From Enterobacter cloacae (GTDB lineage Bacteria > Pseudomonadota > Gammaproteobacteria > Enterobacterales > Enterobacteriaceae), in the NCBI RefSeq assembly GCF_011078175.1, contig NZ_JAALCJ010000001.1:62001-126000 (forward strand): 64,000 nt of DNA, in the 5' to 3' direction. A model generated the notes under the pieces. The model was not told the DNA's origin and did no database searches. It saw only the letters and a list, made by a program, of their open reading frames with translations. Shown here one piece after another: positions 25,709 through 36,069 of the stretch (position 1 is its first letter; every line of letters begins with the position of its first letter). A program made the translations under genes and the position numbers.

Positions 25709-26314
25709 TTATTTCACACGTGCGTTAGCCCGAGATGTAACGTAATACCCGAGTGACGCGGCCAGGCACAGCATATAGCCGAACGATTCCGAACCTTCCT
25801 CCACGGCGTTTTTCACGACACGCATATAGCCATGCTCAAGGATGGCGTGCCACAGTACCTGCATCCCAAAGAGGCGGGAGAAAACCAGTATAGCCAGCAG
25901 GCCGCTCAACAGAATGCCGTACCAGGGTGATTGCGTATATTTTGCCAGCTGTTCCAGTGTCGCGCGAAAATGCATAACGGGGCGAATTAACGCCAGCAGA
26001 GCGGTAATCAGCGCGAACCACACCCAACTCCCATGAGAAATGAGATCAAAAAGCGCGTCCAGTTCACGAATTAGCATTGTCAGGAAAAATCCGCCCACCA
26101 GAATATTACAGTAACGCATGGATTCGTCCATTTTCGCCAGACGAAAATGGAGAAAGACGATAGTCGCTAATACCGTTTCCTGCATAATTTCAGTCAGTGA
26201 TAATTCCGGAATATCATGACCGACAAACCGCATATCAACCCAGAGACAAAGTACGATAAGTGCGCAAGCGGCCGCCGCGCCAACGAAGAATAAAAAGTTC
26301 TTGAGTACAATCAT
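25709..26314 (-). CDS. Unrecognised multi-pass membrane protein
   Basis: The 201-residue protein is not recognised. The ATG at 26314 is chosen because GGTGG lies six bases upstream; an ATG at 26326 lacks a site. About six hydrophobic segments are seen, among them FLFFVGAAAACALIVLCLWV and ILLSGLLAILVFSRLFG, joined by short charged loops (FRLAKMDESMRY). This could be a small sensor or transport component, but no motif supports a function. It stands alone between the glycine-zipper gene and an AT-rich spacer. Confidence 0.65.
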   Translation of the reverse strand: MIVLKNFLFFVGAAAACALIVLCLWVDMRFVGHDIPELSLTEIMQETVLATIVFLHFRLAKMDESMRYCNILVGGFFLTMLIRELDALFDLISHGSWVWFALITALLALIRPVMHFRATLEQLAKYTQSPWYGILLSGLLAILVFSRLFGMQVLWHAILEHGYMRVVKNAVEEGSESFGYMLCLAASLGYYVTSRANARVK

Positions 26315-26838
26315 TAACACCACCATATTGTTTGTAGCGAGTATGTTAGGTGACGAGAATGTTATTTCTGTTCACATTGTGCCATATAAGTGCGGATTTT
26401 TAACATTTCGAGCTAAACAGGGTTGGTAGAGAGAGGATTAAACCGTAAACAGGGTCTTCGCCAACGCCAGGAGGGGCGTTGAGAGTAAACCCCGCCCGCC
26501 AGTTATACAACTTCACCTCCTCACCTTAGCGCTCGTTTAAGCAGAACGAATAAACGCGATACAACACTTCCATATCTTTATACTCTGGCTGGCGAAAAAA
26601 CAGCGGCTAAGCCAGCACCTTGTGCCAGCATATAGAGAAGTGTTAAATGCGCGAAGGCCCATCATACCGAGGCACTAGCGTTTCAGCGTTGTGCGCAATT
26701 CTTAGAGAGGTTCATCTGAATTTTTAATTCATTGATATCGTATTTATATGATCCACCAATACACTAAAGGAATTATAAATACTATCAATAGCAATATTGC
26801 GTTCTTTACTTTTTCACTAACATTTGATGGCAGGCCTT
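26315..26838. other. 524-bp spacer without a supported gene
   Basis: No frame with a ribosome site was found. A small hairpin AACGCC-AGGAGG-GGCGTT (26463-26480) exposes AGGAGG in its loop. Imperfect CTGGC/GCCAG arms recur at 26585-26630. GC content drops from about 26700 into the next gene. It may be decayed coding sequence. Confidence 0.5.
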
Positions 26839-27285
26839 TTATACTAACGTACATGATCGCTTCAAAATAAGCCAGTACATTGAAATACAAGCAATGAAAA
26901 ACAAAGGCATTAGTGTTTTTGATATGCCTTCGGAAAACAATAACGTTAATGCTAATCCTGTCATCATGCCAACCATTGTTGAAGCATACGCTTTCCCTGC
27001 TTTGACAACAGGGAAAATAATGAATGTATATATATTTTTATTAAGTTTTTTTGCGGGATTTTTCTTGCCGATAAATCGAAGCGCCAGAGATGTAATCGAT
27101 GTTGCTATTACAAGCATCGCTGCAAGAGAATGAGGGGCCATATGTTCCGCAACGATCGTGCTTATCTCCTTAGTGTATTTATCGCTAACAAAATTGAAAG
27201 GTATTAATACGAAAACACTAAGAATGCAGAAAAATAAACTATCTTTGAATAATGCACACAGACTGCATTTTAAGAAAATGTTCAT
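26839..27285 (-). CDS. AT-rich unrecognised four-helix membrane protein
   Basis: The 148-residue protein has about four hydrophobic segments (FFCILSVFVLIPFNF, AAMLVIATSITSLALRF, a long third one and LFFIACISMYWLIL) and a basic middle (GKKNPAKKLNKN). GAGGA eight bases before ATG supports the start. Base composition is much more AT-rich than the flanking core genes, a common sign of horizontal acquisition. No family is recognised and no partner gene is adjacent. Confidence 0.6.
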   Translation of the reverse strand: MNIFLKCSLCALFKDSLFFCILSVFVLIPFNFVSDKYTKEISTIVAEHMAPHSLAAMLVIATSITSLALRFIGKKNPAKKLNKNIYTFIIFPVVKAGKAYASTMVGMMTGLALTLLFSEGISKTLMPLFFIACISMYWLILKRSCTLV

Positions 27286-27737
27286 TAAAAGTCCTCACTA
27301 AAATTTTTTATTTACAAAACACCTGGCATTAAAAAATATAAAATTTCGCAGATTATTTTATTCCAAGTTTCATTCTTATCATACCTACAGTCTTTAGTGG
27401 GGAAGGGGATTTAGATGTATGCAAAAGCATTTTGAAAATGCGCTCCGACGGAAGTTATTGCAACATTGCTTTCACGGATTGTGACATAGTTGAGTTCAGA
27501 TGGTCGGGGCAACAAAAGATACACACTTTAAATTATATGATGTCAGCGCACGGAACGATGACGCCGTTCCTGAAATTGAAGACTGACTCTAATAAAGCAG
27601 GAAAGAGACACTCACAAGCGTGATTTTTCGGGGCAGTAACAGGTCCCTTTATGCCCTATAGCATCTTATGAGTTTCCATGGCTCTCCAGAACCCACGGAA
27701 AACATAATGTTTACATTAACCACGCACCAGCGATACA
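27286..27737. other. AT-rich spacer upstream of frmR
   Basis: No gene is convincing. A 15-base palindrome GCATTTTGAAAATGC lies at 27427-27441 and overlaps the beginning of a short open frame (27438-27623) that has no ribosome site. The first 130 bases are very AT-rich and continue the composition of the neighbouring membrane-protein gene. Confidence 0.5.
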
Positions 27738-27754
27738 ATACCCCCCTATAGTAT
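27738..27754. promoter_or_regulatory. FrmR-type operator
   Basis: On the minus strand the bases read ATACTATAGGGGGGTAT: a G6 tract flanked by ATAC and GTAT arms, the kind of site bound by FrmR/RcnR proteins. It lies 12 bp before the frmR start, over the likely promoter, so FrmR would repress its own operon until formaldehyde reacts with it. Confidence 0.75.
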
Positions 27755-27765
27755 AAGGAGGGCGT

Positions 27766-29192
<1,427 letters not shown>

Positions 29193-29199
29193 TTCTTCT

Positions 29200-29231
29200 G
29201 CCAGCGGTTTTTACCGCTGGCATTTCTTCCC
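29200..29231 (+). terminator. Terminator of frmRA
   Basis: GCCAGCGGT/ACCGCTGGC with a four-T loop, then ATTTCTTCCC, lies eight bases after the frmA stop. It closes the operon after two genes. Confidence 0.82.
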
Positions 29232-29272
29232 TGATATTTTCTAAAGTGTGACCTGTCCGGCGCTTTTAGGCA

Positions 29273-29299
29273 TAATCAAATTCCCCGCCGTGCCGATGA
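29273..29299 (+). promoter_or_regulatory. Possible sigma-28 (FliA) promoter of trg
   Basis: GCCGATGA (29292-29299) matches seven of eight bases of the sigma-28 -10 box GCCGATAA. Eleven bases upstream is TAATCAAA, which keeps only the TAA of the -35 TAAAGTTT. It lies 52 bp before the trg start. Chemoreceptor genes are normally FliA-dependent, which supports the reading. Confidence 0.45.
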
Positions 29300-29351
29300 C
29301 TCATTTACAGGCGTGTTTTTACGCATCTTACCTATAAGAGAGTCGACGGTC

Positions 29352-31043
29352 ATGGACAACACAACATCGATGCAGGCGCAGCATAAGCTGGGCTTCTTGC
29401 ATCACATCCGGCTGGTTCCGCTGTTTTCCTCCATTCTCGGTGGCATTATTCTCCTGTTTGCATTGAGCTCGGGTCTGGCAGGGTATTTCCTGCTTCAGGC
29501 CGATACCGATCAGCAGGATGTCACGGCAGAAATCCAGGTGCGCACCGGTCTGTCAAACAGTTCCAACCATTTACGCACTGCCCGTATCAACATGATCCAC
29601 GCGGGGGCGGCAAGCCGTATCGCGGAGATGGAGGCGATGAAGCAAAACATCGCTGAAGCTGAGACCCGCATCAGGCAGTCGCAGGATGGGTTTGCCGCCT
29701 ATATGAAGCGCACCGTTCGCACCCCGGCTGATGAAGCGCTGGATGGCGATCTGAAAGCCCGCTACGACGCCTACATCGCCGGTATGCAGCCGATGCTGAA
29801 ATATGCCAAAAACGGCATGTTTGAAGCCATTATTAACCACGAAAATGAGACCGCGCGTCCGCTGGACGATGCCTATAACGCGGTGCTGCTGAAGGCGATA
29901 AAAATCCGTACCGAACGCGCCAATGCGCTGACGGCGCAGGCGCATACCCGAACCCGGCTGGGGCTGATGTTCATGTTCGGCGCGTTTGGCCTGGCGCTGG
30001 CGCTGGCAGCGATCACCTTTGTGGTGCTTCGCCGCACGGTGATTAACCCGCTACAGCGCGCCGCAACGCGTATCGAAAATATCGCAAAAGGCGATCTGAC
30101 CATGTCGGACGAACCCACCGGACGCAGCGAAATTGGCCGCCTGACGCGCGACCTGCAAACCATGCAGCACGCGCTGGTGACCACCGTGGGCACCGTGCGA
30201 CAGGGGGCGGAGGAGATCTACCGTGGAACCAGCGAGATCTCCGCGGGTAACACCGATCTCTCTTCCCGTACCGAACAGCAGGCGGCGGCAATCGAGCAGA
30301 CGGCGGCCAGCATGGAACAGCTCACCGCCACGGTGAAGCAGAACGCCGATAATGCGCATCATGCGAGTAAGCTCGCAGAAGATGCCTCCGGTAAGGCAAG
30401 CCGCGGGGGGGAGATGGTCTCTGGCGTGGTGAAAACCATGGGGAATATTTCTACCAGTTCGAAGAAGATCTCCGAAATTACCGCCGTGATTAACAGCATC
30501 GCGTTCCAGACCAATATTCTGGCGCTTAACGCGGCGGTTGAGGCGGCGCGTGCGGGGGAACAGGGGCGCGGCTTTGCGGTTGTGGCGAGCGAAGTGCGCA
30601 CGCTGGCAAGCCGCAGCGCGAACGCGGCGAAAGAGATTGAAGGCCTGATAAACGAATCGGTGTCGCTTATCGATCAGGGCTCCGGGGAAGTGGTTGCCGC
30701 GGGTAATACCATGAATGAGATCGTCGAGGCGGTTAAGCGCGTCACCGATATCATGCTGGAGATTGCGGCAGCGTCCGATGAGCAGAGCCGCGGCATTGTT
30801 CAGGTGAGCCAGGCGATCTCCGAGATGGATAAGGTGACGCAGCAAAATGCCTCGCTGGTGGAAGAAGCTTCTGCGGCGGCGGCCTCGCTGGAAGAGCAGG
30901 GCGCTCGTCTGACGGAAGCCGTTGGCGCGTTTCGTCTCAGCGGGGCGCGCGCAGGACGGACTACAGCCGCTGCAACCGCAGCGAAACCTGCGCCTTTAAC
31001 CCCGGCGACGGCCGTTTCAGGTGATAACTGGGAAACGTTCTGA
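29352..31043 (+). CDS. trg: Methyl-accepting chemotaxis protein Trg (ribose/galactose receptor)
   Basis: The 563-residue protein aligns with E. coli Trg (546). The segment [19 protein letters not shown] opens the first membrane helix, the periplasmic helical-bundle domain carries [17 protein letters not shown]-like residues, then come the second membrane helix, HAMP domain and signalling tip [19 protein letters not shown]. Trg senses ribose- and galactose-binding proteins and controls CheA. The start at 29352 has AAGAGAG nine bases away. Unlike E. coli Trg as I recall it, the protein ends in NWETF, the CheR/CheB tether of high-abundance receptors, after an Ala/Thr/Pro-rich linker. Confidence 0.93.
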   Translation: MDNTTSMQAQHKLGFLHHIRLVPLFSSILGGIILLFALSSGLAGYFLLQADTDQQDVTAEIQVRTGLSNSSNHLRTARINMIHAGAASRIAEMEAMKQNIAEAETRIRQSQDGFAAYMKRTVRTPADEALDGDLKARYDAYIAGMQPMLKYAKNGMFEAIINHENETARPLDDAYNAVLLKAIKIRTERANALTAQAHTRTRLGLMFMFGAFGLALALAAITFVVLRRTVINPLQRAATRIENIAKGDLTMSDEPTGRSEIGRLTRDLQTMQHALVTTVGTVRQGAEEIYRGTSEISAGNTDLSSRTEQQAAAIEQTAASMEQLTATVKQNADNAHHASKLAEDASGKASRGGEMVSGVVKTMGNISTSSKKISEITAVINSIAFQTNILALNAAVEAARAGEQGRGFAVVASEVRTLASRSANAAKEIEGLINESVSLIDQGSGEVVAAGNTMNEIVEAVKRVTDIMLEIAAASDEQSRGIVQVSQAISEMDKVTQQNASLVEEASAAAASLEEQGARLTEAVGAFRLSGARAGRTTAAATAAKPAPLTPATAVSGDNWETF

Positions 31044-31053
31044 GTAGGACAGA

Positions 31054-31080
31054 CCCGCCCTCGCGGCGGGTTCTGCGTTT
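31054..31080 (+). terminator. Terminator of trg
   Basis: CCCGCC/GGCGGG with a five-base loop is followed by TTCTGCGTTT, 11 bases after the trg stop and just before the convergent ydcI. Confidence 0.8.
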
Positions 31081-31084
31081 AGGA

Positions 31085-32008
31085 TCAGAGAGGCATTGAT
31101 TTACGAATGGCGCTTAACAGCGTTTGGGCGCCTTCAGAGAGCGGGGCATCTACCCGCGTCAGGATCCCAATGGGTTCTCCCGCGCCGGGTGATGTTACCG
31201 GCAGCGCCGTAAGCACGCCGCGTCGCAGATCGTCCTTCACCGCGCCGGATGGCACAAACCACACGTAGTCATAGTCCACCGTAAGCTGGCGAGAAAGCGA
31301 CGCTGAAAGCGTTTCAATACACCCTGAAGGCAGCGTGCAGCCCTGCATGTGCAGTAAAGCTTCCGCATTCTGACGCGGCACGGTTCCTTTCGGTGAAACG
31401 ACAACCGGCCACTCCATCACGCGGCTCAGGGTCACGGTATCCTGCAACAGGGGATGATTCGGACGCACGACCAGCTTCAGAGATTCCAGGAACAACAGTT
31501 CGTAGTTAAGGCCGCTCATCAGTTCCGGATCGGACATCCGCCCAATGCCCAGATCCAGCTCCCCTGACTTCAGGCCTGCCAGCAGCATGGTGTTATTCAT
31601 GGTCGCGACCTGAAGCGTGGCGTGTTTTTGCTGGCGGTGGAACTGGCCGATAGCCGCAGGCAATATGCCCAGTGCCGCCGTCGGCAGCGCACCCACGCGC
31701 ACGATGTCGCTGGCAGACTCCTCTTTACGGTTTAACGCCTGACCGGCGGTATTGAGGGCATCGAGAACTTTCACGGCGTGCGTCAGGAACTGTTCACCCA
31801 CGAGAGTAAGCTGAGCGCCCAGACGGCCGCGATCGAAAAGGCGGGTTCCGGTAAGCTGTTCCAGTTCGTTCAGCGTTTTGGAGAGTGCAGGCTGACTGAG
31901 GTTAAGAGTTTCAGCCGCTCGCCCCAGCGTTCCCTGTTGAGCGACGGCCACAAAAGTATGCAAATGGCGCAAGCGTATGCGCTGACTGAACAGACCATTT
32001 TTTTCCAT
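31085..32008 (-). CDS. ydcI: LysR-family regulator YdcI
   Basis: The 307-residue protein closely matches E. coli YdcI from MEKNGLFSQRIRLRHLHTF through to AIRKSMPL. It has the LysR helix-turn-helix (residues about 13-70, GTLGRAAETLNLSQPALSKTL) and the effector domain. In Salmonella and E. coli YdcI is a conserved autoregulated repressor linked to acid stress and metabolism. It is divergent from ydcJ and convergent with trg, the E. coli order. Confidence 0.95.
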   Translation of the reverse strand: MEKNGLFSQRIRLRHLHTFVAVAQQGTLGRAAETLNLSQPALSKTLNELEQLTGTRLFDRGRLGAQLTLVGEQFLTHAVKVLDALNTAGQALNRKEESASDIVRVGALPTAALGILPAAIGQFHRQQKHATLQVATMNNTMLLAGLKSGELDLGIGRMSDPELMSGLNYELLFLESLKLVVRPNHPLLQDTVTLSRVMEWPVVVSPKGTVPRQNAEALLHMQGCTLPSGCIETLSASLSRQLTVDYDYVWFVPSGAVKDDLRRGVLTALPVTSPGAGEPIGILTRVDAPLSEGAQTLLSAIRKSMPL

Positions 32009-32235
32009 AGGCGATGTTAAAAACAGAGCGACGCGGGTGACAAGTTAAGATGTTTGAATTTGATAACCTGATAGCAAAATATTATTAACATTTGATCTGT
32101 TTGAGTTACAACTGTTTTTGGAAAACGCCCACGCTTTGATCACTCGTCTGCCTGGATCACACTTCGTAAATTCTTCCCAACGAAAGGAACGGGCTTCTCT
32201 ACACTCCAGGTAGTATTCACTGGAGGCATGACATC

Positions 32236-33579
32236 ATGGCGAACACCATCACGGCTGATGATATTCGGGAACACTTTTCGCAGGCTATGTCGGCGATGTA
32301 CCAGCAGGAAGTTCCGCAGTACGGCACCTTGCTGGAACTGGTGGCGGACGTTAACCTGGCGGTTCTGGAAAATAACCCACTTTTACATGAACAACTGGCA
32401 AACGCAGACGAACTGGCGCGCCTGAACGTTGAACGTCACGGTGCGATCCGCGTTGGCACCGCGCAGGAGCTTTCCACCCTGCGCCGGATCTTCGCCATTA
32501 TGGGCATGTACCCGGTTAGCTACTACGATCTCTCCCAGGCGGGTGTTCCCGTCCACTCGACGGCGTTTCGTCCGACAGACGATGCGGCGCTCTGCCGTAA
32601 TCCGTTTCGCATTTTTACTTCGCTGCTGCGGCTGGAGCTGATTGAAAACGTTGCGCTGCGCGAAAGGGCGGCGGAGATCCTCTCCCGGCGCAACATCTTT
32701 ACCCCGCGCTGCCTGGAACTGATCGACCTGCACGATGCGCAGGGACACTTTACCGGGGCACAGGCGCGCGAATTTGTGCAGGAAGCCTTAGAAACTTTTC
32801 GCTGGCATCGCCATGCGACGGTCGATCAGGAAACCTATCTGGCGTTGAGTAACGAACATCGCCTGATTGCCGACGTGGTCTGTTTCCCGGGGTGCCATAT
32901 CAACCATCTCACGCCGCGCACGCTGGATATCGACCGGGTGCAGGAACTGATGCCGAAGTACGGCATCGAGCCGAAAATTCTGATTGAAGGCCCGCCGCGC
33001 CGCGAGGTGCCGATCCTCCTGCGCCAGACCAGCTTTAAGGCGCTGGAGGAGCCGGTGCTTTTCGCGGGAGAACACAAGGGCACCCATACCGCGCGTTTCG
33101 GTGAGATTGAGCAGCGCGGCGTGGCGCTTACGCCGAAAGGGCGCGAGCTGTACGACAGCCTGTTAAACCAGGCCGGGACCGGCAAAGACAACCTGACCCA
33201 CCAGCTTCACCTGCGCGAGATCTTCAGCGCCTTCCCGGACAGTGAAATGTTCCTGCGCCGTCAGGGGCTGGCCTATTTCCGCTACCGTCTTACCCCGACA
33301 GGTGAGGCGCATCGCCACGCGTTTCGTCCCGGTGACGATCCGCAGCCGCTGATCGAACGCGGCTGGGTGGTGGCACAGCCCATCACCTACGAGGATTTTC
33401 TGCCCGTCAGCGCGGCGGGGATCTTCCAGTCGAATCTCGGCAATGAAACGCAGGCGCGCAGCCATGGCAATGCCAGCCGTAATGCTTTTGAAGCCGCGCT
33501 CGGCTGCACGGTTTACGACGAGTTTTCACTTTACGAGGAGGCGGAAGCGCGCAGCAAACAGCGTTGCGGTTTGCTCTGA
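32236..33579 (+). CDS. ydcJ: YdcJ, 2-oxoadipate dioxygenase/decarboxylase (HglS) family
   Basis: The 447 residues align fully with E. coli YdcJ. This DUF1338 family uses a vicinal-oxygen-chelate-like fold with one metal; characteristic segments are NVERHGAIRVGT (metal His), DVVCFPGCHINHLTPRTLD and FLPVSAAGIFQSNLG. The Pseudomonas member HglS turns 2-oxoadipate into D-2-hydroxyglutarate in lysine breakdown. Whether YdcJ does the same in enterics is not established to my knowledge. GGAGG lies before ATG. Confidence 0.93.
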   Translation: MANTITADDIREHFSQAMSAMYQQEVPQYGTLLELVADVNLAVLENNPLLHEQLANADELARLNVERHGAIRVGTAQELSTLRRIFAIMGMYPVSYYDLSQAGVPVHSTAFRPTDDAALCRNPFRIFTSLLRLELIENVALRERAAEILSRRNIFTPRCLELIDLHDAQGHFTGAQAREFVQEALETFRWHRHATVDQETYLALSNEHRLIADVVCFPGCHINHLTPRTLDIDRVQELMPKYGIEPKILIEGPPRREVPILLRQTSFKALEEPVLFAGEHKGTHTARFGEIEQRGVALTPKGRELYDSLLNQAGTGKDNLTHQLHLREIFSAFPDSEMFLRRQGLAYFRYRLTPTGEAHRHAFRPGDDPQPLIERGWVVAQPITYEDFLPVSAAGIFQSNLGNETQARSHGNASRNAFEAALGCTVYDEFSLYEEAEARSKQRCGLL

Positions 33580-33621
33580 AACCGTTACTCTGCAAGGGTG
33601 TGATGGAAAAAGAAGGTTGGT

Positions 33622-35127
33622 ATGGAAAATCCCTCTGCTCCTGTGGTTGAAACGCGCCAGGGCGCACTGATTGGTTTAACTCAAGACGATACCCACGTGT
33701 GGTGCGGCATTCCCTATGCGGCACCGCCTGTAGGTCCGTGGCGCTGGCGTTCACCGCGTCCTCCCGCGCGCTGGAACGGCGTGCGTCCGGCGACGGCATT
33801 CTCCGCCTCCAGCTGGCAGAGCAGCGAAAGCTGTCAGGCGCTGGGCGGCGGCGATCCCGGCCAGTTCTCTGAAGACTGCCTGTACCTTAACGTCTGGTCG
33901 CCAGTGGCTCGCGCCGATCCGCTTCCGGTGATGGTCTGGCTGCACGGCGGAGGATTTACCCTGGGCGCTGGCGGGCTGCCTCCGTATAACGGCAGGGCGC
34001 TGGCGAAGCGCGGTACGGTGGTGGTGACGATCAATTATCGTCTAGGACACCTCGGCTTTTTTGCCCATCCGGCGCTGGAGGGAGAAGAAGAGCGCGTGGT
34101 ACATAACTTTGCGCTGCTCGATCAGATCCAGGCCCTGGAATGGGTGCGCGATAACATTGCCGCGTTCGGCGGGGATCCTGAGAATATCACCGTATTTGGC
34201 GAGTCGGCCGGTGCGCGCAGCGTGCTGTCGCTGATGACCTCCCCGCTTGCCGGAGGACTGTTCCATAAAGCCATTGTGCAAAGCGGGTACACGCTTCCCG
34301 ACACCCCGCGCGAGCTGGCCATGCATAAAGGCGAAGCGATTGCCGCCCATTTCGGCCTGCACAATGCCACCGCGGAACAGCTTCGCGCGATCCCGCCTGA
34401 GGCGTTCTGGCCGCTGACCTCGCCGCTGAATATCGCCCCTGCGCCCATCGTGGGCGACTGCGTCCTGCCTGAAGCCGTGCTCGACGTCTTCTTCGCAGCC
34501 CGTCAGCATCCTGTACCGGTAATGATTGGGTCGAACAGCGACGAAGCCAGCGTGATGTCGGTGTTCGGGGTCGATCTTGCCGGGCAGATCCAGAAGCTCC
34601 GCCGGGAGCGGCGCTTTGGCCTGGGGCTGATAAAGCTGCTTTATCCGGGCGTGAAGGGCGATGAGGAACTTGGCAGGCAGGTATGCCGAGACATGGCCTT
34701 TACCACCATGGGATACGTAGTGATGCAGGCGCAGCAGCGGGTGGGCGGCCTGTGCTGGCGATACTGGTTTGATTATGTGGCCGAAGCGGAGCACGCGACG
34801 TACATCAACGGCGCCTGGCACGGTAACGAAGTGCCCTACGTGTTCGATACCCTTGGTCAGGTGGAACCCTCGCGCCAGTACGTGAACGAACGCGATCTGG
34901 CCTTCGCCGCTCAGGTGGCAGACTACTGGGTGAGCTTCGCCAGGGATGCGGGGGCACGCGATAGCCTGGCAGGGCCCATGCGCTGGCCCGCCTGTCGGAA
35001 AGGGCGGGACGTGTTGTTACGTATTGGTGTGAATAAACATGCAGGTTTTCGGCTTGAAAACCGCTTCATGCGTGCACGCATGAGCCTCTTCAAACGGGTG
35101 ATGAAACACCACGTCAGCCTCGACTGA
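33622..35127 (+). CDS. Type B carboxylesterase/lipase
   Basis: The 501-residue protein has the carboxylesterase layout: N-terminal CGIPYAAPPVG, EDCLYLNVW, the oxyanion loop WLHGGGFTLGAGG and the nucleophile Ser195 in GESAG. The catalytic His is probably in NGAWHGNEVPY. There is no signal peptide, so it is cytoplasmic. It hydrolyses esters of unknown identity. It lies 42 bp after ydcJ on the same strand and begins a four-gene block that E. coli lacks here. Its 3' end overlaps the convergent LysR gene by 14 bp. Confidence 0.9.
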   Translation: MENPSAPVVETRQGALIGLTQDDTHVWCGIPYAAPPVGPWRWRSPRPPARWNGVRPATAFSASSWQSSESCQALGGGDPGQFSEDCLYLNVWSPVARADPLPVMVWLHGGGFTLGAGGLPPYNGRALAKRGTVVVTINYRLGHLGFFAHPALEGEEERVVHNFALLDQIQALEWVRDNIAAFGGDPENITVFGESAGARSVLSLMTSPLAGGLFHKAIVQSGYTLPDTPRELAMHKGEAIAAHFGLHNATAEQLRAIPPEAFWPLTSPLNIAPAPIVGDCVLPEAVLDVFFAARQHPVPVMIGSNSDEASVMSVFGVDLAGQIQKLRRERRFGLGLIKLLYPGVKGDEELGRQVCRDMAFTTMGYVVMQAQQRVGGLCWRYWFDYVAEAEHATYINGAWHGNEVPYVFDTLGQVEPSRQYVNERDLAFAAQVADYWVSFARDAGARDSLAGPMRWPACRKGRDVLLRIGVNKHAGFRLENRFMRARMSLFKRVMKHHVSLD

Positions 35128-35956
35128 GCAGACAGGCGCGAAACGCATCCAGCCCGTTCTCCGGGCCGGGTGCGTCGCGTAATACCAGCCGGTAGCTCGC
35201 CCCCGTCCTTATGCTCGTATCATAAGGCCGCATCAGCCGTCCGGCGCGCACGTCCTCTTCGACCAGCGTTTCATCCACGATGGCGATGCCCAGCCCTTGA
35301 ATGGCGGCGGTAATGGCCAGATCCATGGTTTCGAAGTGTTGATTTTTGAGCATAGCTGGCGGCGGACCCGGCTGTTTCGCCAGCCACAGCGTCCAGTCCG
35401 TTTTGTCCCGCGTGGGGTGAAGGAAGGTAAGTGTTTCCAGCGCAGACCCGATCCGCAGCGGGCTCATTACCGGCGTTAAGGCCTCTTCGAACAGCAGATC
35501 GCCGGCGCTGATGTGTGTTCCAAACACAATCGCCGCGTCATAGGATTCGGTTTTGAAATTGACGTAGTGATCGGTAGTAGTGGTCAGCGCAACCTGGAGT
35601 TCCGGCTGTTCACGCTCCACCTGTAACAGACGCGGCACCAGCCAGCGCATCGCGCAGGTAGGCGCTTTAAGACGAATTACGGTCTGGTGCGTTCGCGCCT
35701 GTTCAGCAACATTCAGCAGGTGCTCAAACGCAGCTTGCAGCTCCGGCAGCAGGGCGCTTCCCTGTGAGGAGAGACGCAGGCCGCGCGCATGGCGCTCGAA
35801 CAGCGGGAAGCCGAACCAGCTTTCCAGCGAGGCGATTTTGCGGCTTACCGCTCCCTGCGTCAGACAAAGCTCCTTCGCGGCATGGGTAAGATTCAGGTAA
35901 CGCGCGGTCACGATAAACGTCTCTACGGCATTAAGCGGAAATGAACGACGCGACAT
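35114..35956 (-). CDS. LysR-family regulator (GcvA-like)
   Basis: The 280-residue protein begins MSRRSFPLNAVETFIVTARY, the style of the GcvA group, with a helix-turn-helix at about residues 9-66 (LTHAAKELCLTQGAVSRKI) and an effector-binding domain. It is divergent from the aminotransferase gene (113 bp between starts) and probably controls it. A small ATTG-N6-CAAT palindrome lies at 36007-36020 in the shared space. The effector is unknown. Confidence 0.88.
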   Translation of the reverse strand: MSRRSFPLNAVETFIVTARYLNLTHAAKELCLTQGAVSRKIASLESWFGFPLFERHARGLRLSSQGSALLPELQAAFEHLLNVAEQARTHQTVIRLKAPTCAMRWLVPRLLQVEREQPELQVALTTTTDHYVNFKTESYDAAIVFGTHISAGDLLFEEALTPVMSPLRIGSALETLTFLHPTRDKTDWTLWLAKQPGPPPAMLKNQHFETMDLAITAAIQGLGIAIVDETLVEEDVRAGRLMRPYDTSIRTGASYRLVLRDAPGPENGLDAFRACLLSRG

Positions 35957-36069
35957 ATCTCACCTTAGCTATGCGTTTTTTTCATGGCTATTATGACAAC
36001 AATTCGATTGTACCGGCAATGGCGTTGTTGTTTGAATAGTTATGCATACGCCACGAGAAGGGACAGAGG

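Noticed and set aside
27438-27623. Short open frame upstream of frmR
   Set aside because: It has no ribosome site, starts inside a palindrome, and its composition does not look coding.
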